Assembly (NCBI RefSeq): GCF_009740285.1
Contig: NZ_CP046566.1
Span: 3,510,658 to 3,574,657 of the forward strand
Origin: Phnomibacter ginsenosidimutans
Lineage (GTDB): Bacteria; Bacteroidota; Bacteroidia; Chitinophagales; Chitinophagaceae
Length of the DNA: 64,000 bases
Direction: 5' to 3'
Made by a program: the position numbers and the translations under genes. Of the stretch, positions 61,783-64,000 are shown in pieces (positions within the stretch are counted from its first letter, which is position 1; every line of letters starts with the position of its first letter). The notes under the pieces were generated by a model. The model had not been told where the DNA came from and made no database searches. It worked only from the letters and a program-made list of their open reading frames with translations.

Positions 61783-62151
61783 TTAAAAATGCCCTGTGCT
61801 GAGCATAACGAGGGTGCAGGCTTCCATGGTTTGTATGCCTTGCTGCTGTAGCATTTCTTCCAGTTCCTCGTTTTCGGTACCGGGGTTAAAAATCACCCGC
61901 TTTGGCTGCAAACTCAAAATGTAACTGTAATAAGCCGGCTGGCGCTGCGGATTGATGTACATCGTAATGGTATCCACCTGCTCCAGCGCCGGATGGTCGG
62001 TAATGATATCGAGCCCTGCTACCCGGCCGGCTTTTATGCCAATGGGCACTACCTCGTGGCCATGCGCCACCAAGCGGTTGGCTGCAATGTAACTGTACCG
62101 GCTGCTGTTGTCAGATGCACCAATAATGACCGTTTTTTTGCTCTCACTCAT
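61783..62151 (-). CDS. CoA-binding domain protein
   Basis: A 122-residue Rossmann-type CoA-binding protein (YccU-like). KKTVIIGASDNSSRYSYIAA with the Gly-rich loop, HEVVPIGIKAGRVAGL, DTITMYINPQRQ and RVIFNPGTENEELEEML are diagnostic. Small stand-alone members have no assigned reaction. Alone on its strand between the YkuK-like and DCC1-like genes. Confidence 0.88.
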   Translation of the reverse strand: MSESKKTVIIGASDNSSRYSYIAANRLVAHGHEVVPIGIKAGRVAGLDIITDHPALEQVDTITMYINPQRQPAYYSYILSLQPKRVIFNPGTENEELEEMLQQQGIQTMEACTLVMLSTGHF

Positions 62152-62182
62152 GGGTTAAAAATAACCATGGATACGCCATTGG

Positions 62183-62956
62183 CTATGCATTTTTATACAA
62201 GCTGTATTGAAGTTGTACATATTGCCAGCGTTGCTTGCTTTGTGGCCAAAGCAATTGTAAAAAGTAAAAGGTTCCTGCTACTGCCGTGAACCAAGGCATT
62301 TGCAAATAGTGTTGCACGTTGGCCAGCAACCAAGCACCAACCGACGTCAACAAGAACCACATGGTCATTTGGCCACATAACTCCATCCACAATTGTTGCT
62401 GCTTTTCATGTAAGAAAAAAGCGATGCTTAATATAGCAGACACACCCATCATCCACCAGCCTTCATGCAAAGTAAATGGAAGGCCAAAACCTGTAACTAT
62501 TCCGGGAATAAAAACCGCACTGATGAGTAGCTGCATCAGCACAACAAAAGCCATGCGGTTCCGCAAATGAAATGCAGGTGCACAAGTCATGTGGCTGCAA
62601 GAAGGCAAGGTACCTGTAATTACTTTTCTATTGTAAGAAATGAAGCTGTACAAGGTTTTGATGAACGGCTGAAAAGCTCTCCAGGAAGCTATTTTAGCAA
62701 GGGTTGGATGCTTTTTACCAATGATTGCAATGATGGCATCTGAACCATAACGCACAGACTGTTGTGCAATATTTACCAACGGAATTTCATTGGTCATTTT
62801 TTGGCGGTGCAGGCCCGGTAAATTTTGCAGGTTAGCCTGCTGCATGGGCACCACTTCTGCGGGTTGTAAATAGCCATGTTGTTTGAAGTATCCGGTATAC
62901 CATACACAAAGCGGACAGTCGGCATCGTAGAGTAACTGATATTGTATTGCTGACAT
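62183..62956 (-). CDS. DCC1-like (DUF393) thiol-disulfide oxidoreductase with membrane tail
   Basis: A 257-residue protein. N-terminal thioredoxin-like DUF393 domain: YQLLYDADCPLCVWYTGYF contains the DxxCxxC motif, and VRYGSDAIIAIIGKKHP is the second family block. The C-terminal half has four hydrophobic segments (VVLMQLLISAVFIPGIVTG, GWWMMGVSAILSIAFF, MTMWFLLTSVGAWLL, WFTAVAGTFYFLQLLW), so it is membrane bound, longer than the usual soluble 120-residue DCC1 protein. It is separated from the next gene by 30 bases. Confidence 0.82.
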   Translation of the reverse strand: MSAIQYQLLYDADCPLCVWYTGYFKQHGYLQPAEVVPMQQANLQNLPGLHRQKMTNEIPLVNIAQQSVRYGSDAIIAIIGKKHPTLAKIASWRAFQPFIKTLYSFISYNRKVITGTLPSCSHMTCAPAFHLRNRMAFVVLMQLLISAVFIPGIVTGFGLPFTLHEGWWMMGVSAILSIAFFLHEKQQQLWMELCGQMTMWFLLTSVGAWLLANVQHYLQMPWFTAVAGTFYFLQLLWPQSKQRWQYVQLQYSLYKNA

Positions 62957-62986
62957 ATAGTAAAGTAAGAATGGTGAACAAATGAA

Positions 62987-63358
62987 TTAGTGAGTAGGAA
63001 TTTGTTGGCGACGTTGATTGTGCAGTAATTCCATACGAGTGATAATGCTGTACCAAACGGCGAGTACCGGTGAAACATACATGAGCAATAGCAGGCCAAT
63101 CCATATCATTACAGGTACAATGGAACCTGCCAGAAAAATGAGCAGTATGGCAAGTAACACCCACTGATAATAGTACCGCTGTTTCGATGAGATGAAAGAC
63201 GAACGGTTGGGCAAATGCAACAGTACACTCAGCAATTGCCAGCCACCCATCAGCAGGTAGGCCGCATAGAAATAATCCATTTTCCAAAGCATCAGCACAG
63301 CAATAACGGCATATAGCAACAGCTGGCCGTAGTAGTCGATTAGTTGCAGTCTTTTCAT
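62987..63358 (-). CDS. Small membrane protein, function unknown
   Basis: A 123-residue protein with four hydrophobic stretches (LLLYAVIAVLMLW, FYAAYLLMGGWQLLSVLL, WVLLAILLIFLAGSIVPVMI, LLLMYVSPVLAVWYSII) and a hydrophilic C-terminus. No family recognised. It precedes the DCC1-like gene on the same strand by 30 bases and may be its partner. Confidence 0.6.
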   Translation of the reverse strand: MKRLQLIDYYGQLLLYAVIAVLMLWKMDYFYAAYLLMGGWQLLSVLLHLPNRSSFISSKQRYYYQWVLLAILLIFLAGSIVPVMIWIGLLLLMYVSPVLAVWYSIITRMELLHNQRRQQIPTH

Positions 63359-63403
63359 GATGTAATTATTTGTATTTTCAGGAAATATTGAAATTTAGAA
63401 TGC

Positions 63404-63427
63404 TTTAAAAAGGAGGTTGCCCTCCTT
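63404..63427 (-). terminator. Terminator of the GbsR-type gene
   Basis: AAGGAGG/CCTCCTT stem of 7 bp with TTGC loop, followed on the minus strand by TTTTTAAA, just past the stop at 63439. Confidence 0.75.
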
Positions 63428-63438
63428 GGTTCACTCGG

Positions 63439-63946
63439 TTACTTCACCAGTTTTAGCAGGGTGCTCACCAGCCAGTTTTCTTCGGCTTTCAGCATGGCTT
63501 CCATTGCCTGGTCGGTTTGGCGGCCAAACTTGCGTATGCTTTCCATGGTTTGATGAAATGACTGGAGCTCGGCTTCGGTACCGCCTTCATATACCTGCTG
63601 CAGGCTTTCAATGAATTTGAGCATGGGCTCCAGCTCCCGCTTTTTGCGTTCCCTTACAATGATGCGGGCCACTTTCCAGATGTCTTTTTCCGCCTGAAAA
63701 TATTCTTTACGTTCGCCGGGCACCACTACCCTGTCTACCAATCCCCAATTAATGAGTTCACGAATGTTCATGTTGGCATTGCCGCGGCTTACGCTGAGCT
63801 TGCTGCATGATGTCTTCGGTGCTTTGAGGCTGGGTGCTCACCAACAAGAAAGCATGAATTTGTGCCATGGTACGGTTAATGCCCCAGTTGCTACCGAAGC
63901 TTCCCCAAGCGGCTACGAATTGATTTTTGGCGTCTGCTAATTGCAT
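63439..63946 (-). pseudogene. GbsR/MarR-type transcriptional regulator, one apparent frameshift
   Basis: Two adjacent frames make one protein. The first (from the ATG at 63946) reads MQLADAKNQFVAAWGSFGSN and WGINRTMAQIHAFLLVS, the GbsR-type opening. Removing one base at the TT of 63800-63801 (GAGCTTGCTG to GAGCTGCTG on the plus strand) continues it through the HTH as QQLSVSRGNANMNIRELINW and GLVDRVVVPGERKEYF, to 168 residues, the normal size. The C-terminal helices (EKDIWKVARIIVRERKKREL) mediate dimerisation. The regulated genes are unknown. Confidence 0.85.
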
Positions 63947-64000
63947 GGCCTAAAGGTACAGAACTTATTCTTAAACTTTCAATTATTTCTGAAAGAAAAA

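Noticed and set aside
1-64000. tRNA, rRNA or CRISPR arrays
   Set aside because: I looked for TpsiC-arm-like GGTTCGA sequences and for regularly spaced direct repeats and found none that fold or repeat properly; the S23 gene is not inside an rRNA gene.

Overview
The window is chromosomal DNA from a member of the Bacteroidota, most likely the family Chitinophagaceae. I infer this from gene content and signals, not from a database search. The signs are a PorD/coaBC/omega/bamD cluster, a gldB gliding-motility gene, a secreted protein with a C-terminal type IX secretion (T9SS) sorting tail, MoxR/DUF58/BatA genes, TAnnTTTG-type -7 promoter boxes and no clear Shine-Dalgarno sequences. I see no rRNA, tRNA, CRISPR array, transposase, phage or plasmid genes.

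Layout. Positions 1-4.9 kb (minus strand) hold the PorD/coaBC/omega/bamD cluster, then an OmpA-like protein and a beta-barrel protein. Positions 5.1-8.5 kb (plus) hold polyprenyl synthase, recJ and a methyltransferase. htpG follows (8.5-10.5 kb, minus), then a repeat-rich gap with an Imm63-type immunity gene downstream of a large T9SS-exported nuclease-fold protein (11-14.9 kb). Positions 15-24.8 kb hold a thioredoxin-like secreted protein, icd, apaG, a broken gldB, an mgtC-like gene, nadE, an orphan secreted protein and a methyltransferase. Positions 25.9-30.2 kb carry moxR, DUF58, a membrane protein and batA, with an S23 four-helix-bundle gene lodged between moxR and DUF58. Positions 30-34.3 kb hold a GNAT gene, a secreted beta-propeller-like protein, rsgA, a frameshifted ferredoxin-NADP reductase-like gene and a small membrane protein.

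Positions 34.4-44.9 kb are a respiratory complex I operon, nuoABCD-HIJKLMN, lacking nuoE, nuoF and nuoG. It is followed by an Ala/Pro-rich unknown protein, a cytochrome-like lipoprotein and a GH95 fucosidase. Positions 48.7-55 kb (minus) form a redox operon: an SfrB/GltD-like flavoprotein, pyruvate:ferredoxin oxidoreductase and a dihydroorotate-dehydrogenase-like protein. The last 9 kb hold a secreted repeat protein, glyS, a DUF5009 acyltransferase, a MazG-like protein, dtd, engB, a YkuK-like protein, a CoA-binding protein, a DCC1-like protein, a small membrane protein and a frameshifted gbsR-type regulator.

Two themes stand out. First, complex I without its NADH-input module shares the window with a ferredoxin-producing enzyme and ferredoxin/NADP reductase-like flavoproteins, so ferredoxin or flavodoxin may feed this complex. 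Second, five genes carry six single-base indels, five of them in short homopolymers. This looks more like residual sequencing error than real decay, and it affects how gldB, nuoL, the reductase, the fibre-like protein and gbsR should be read.
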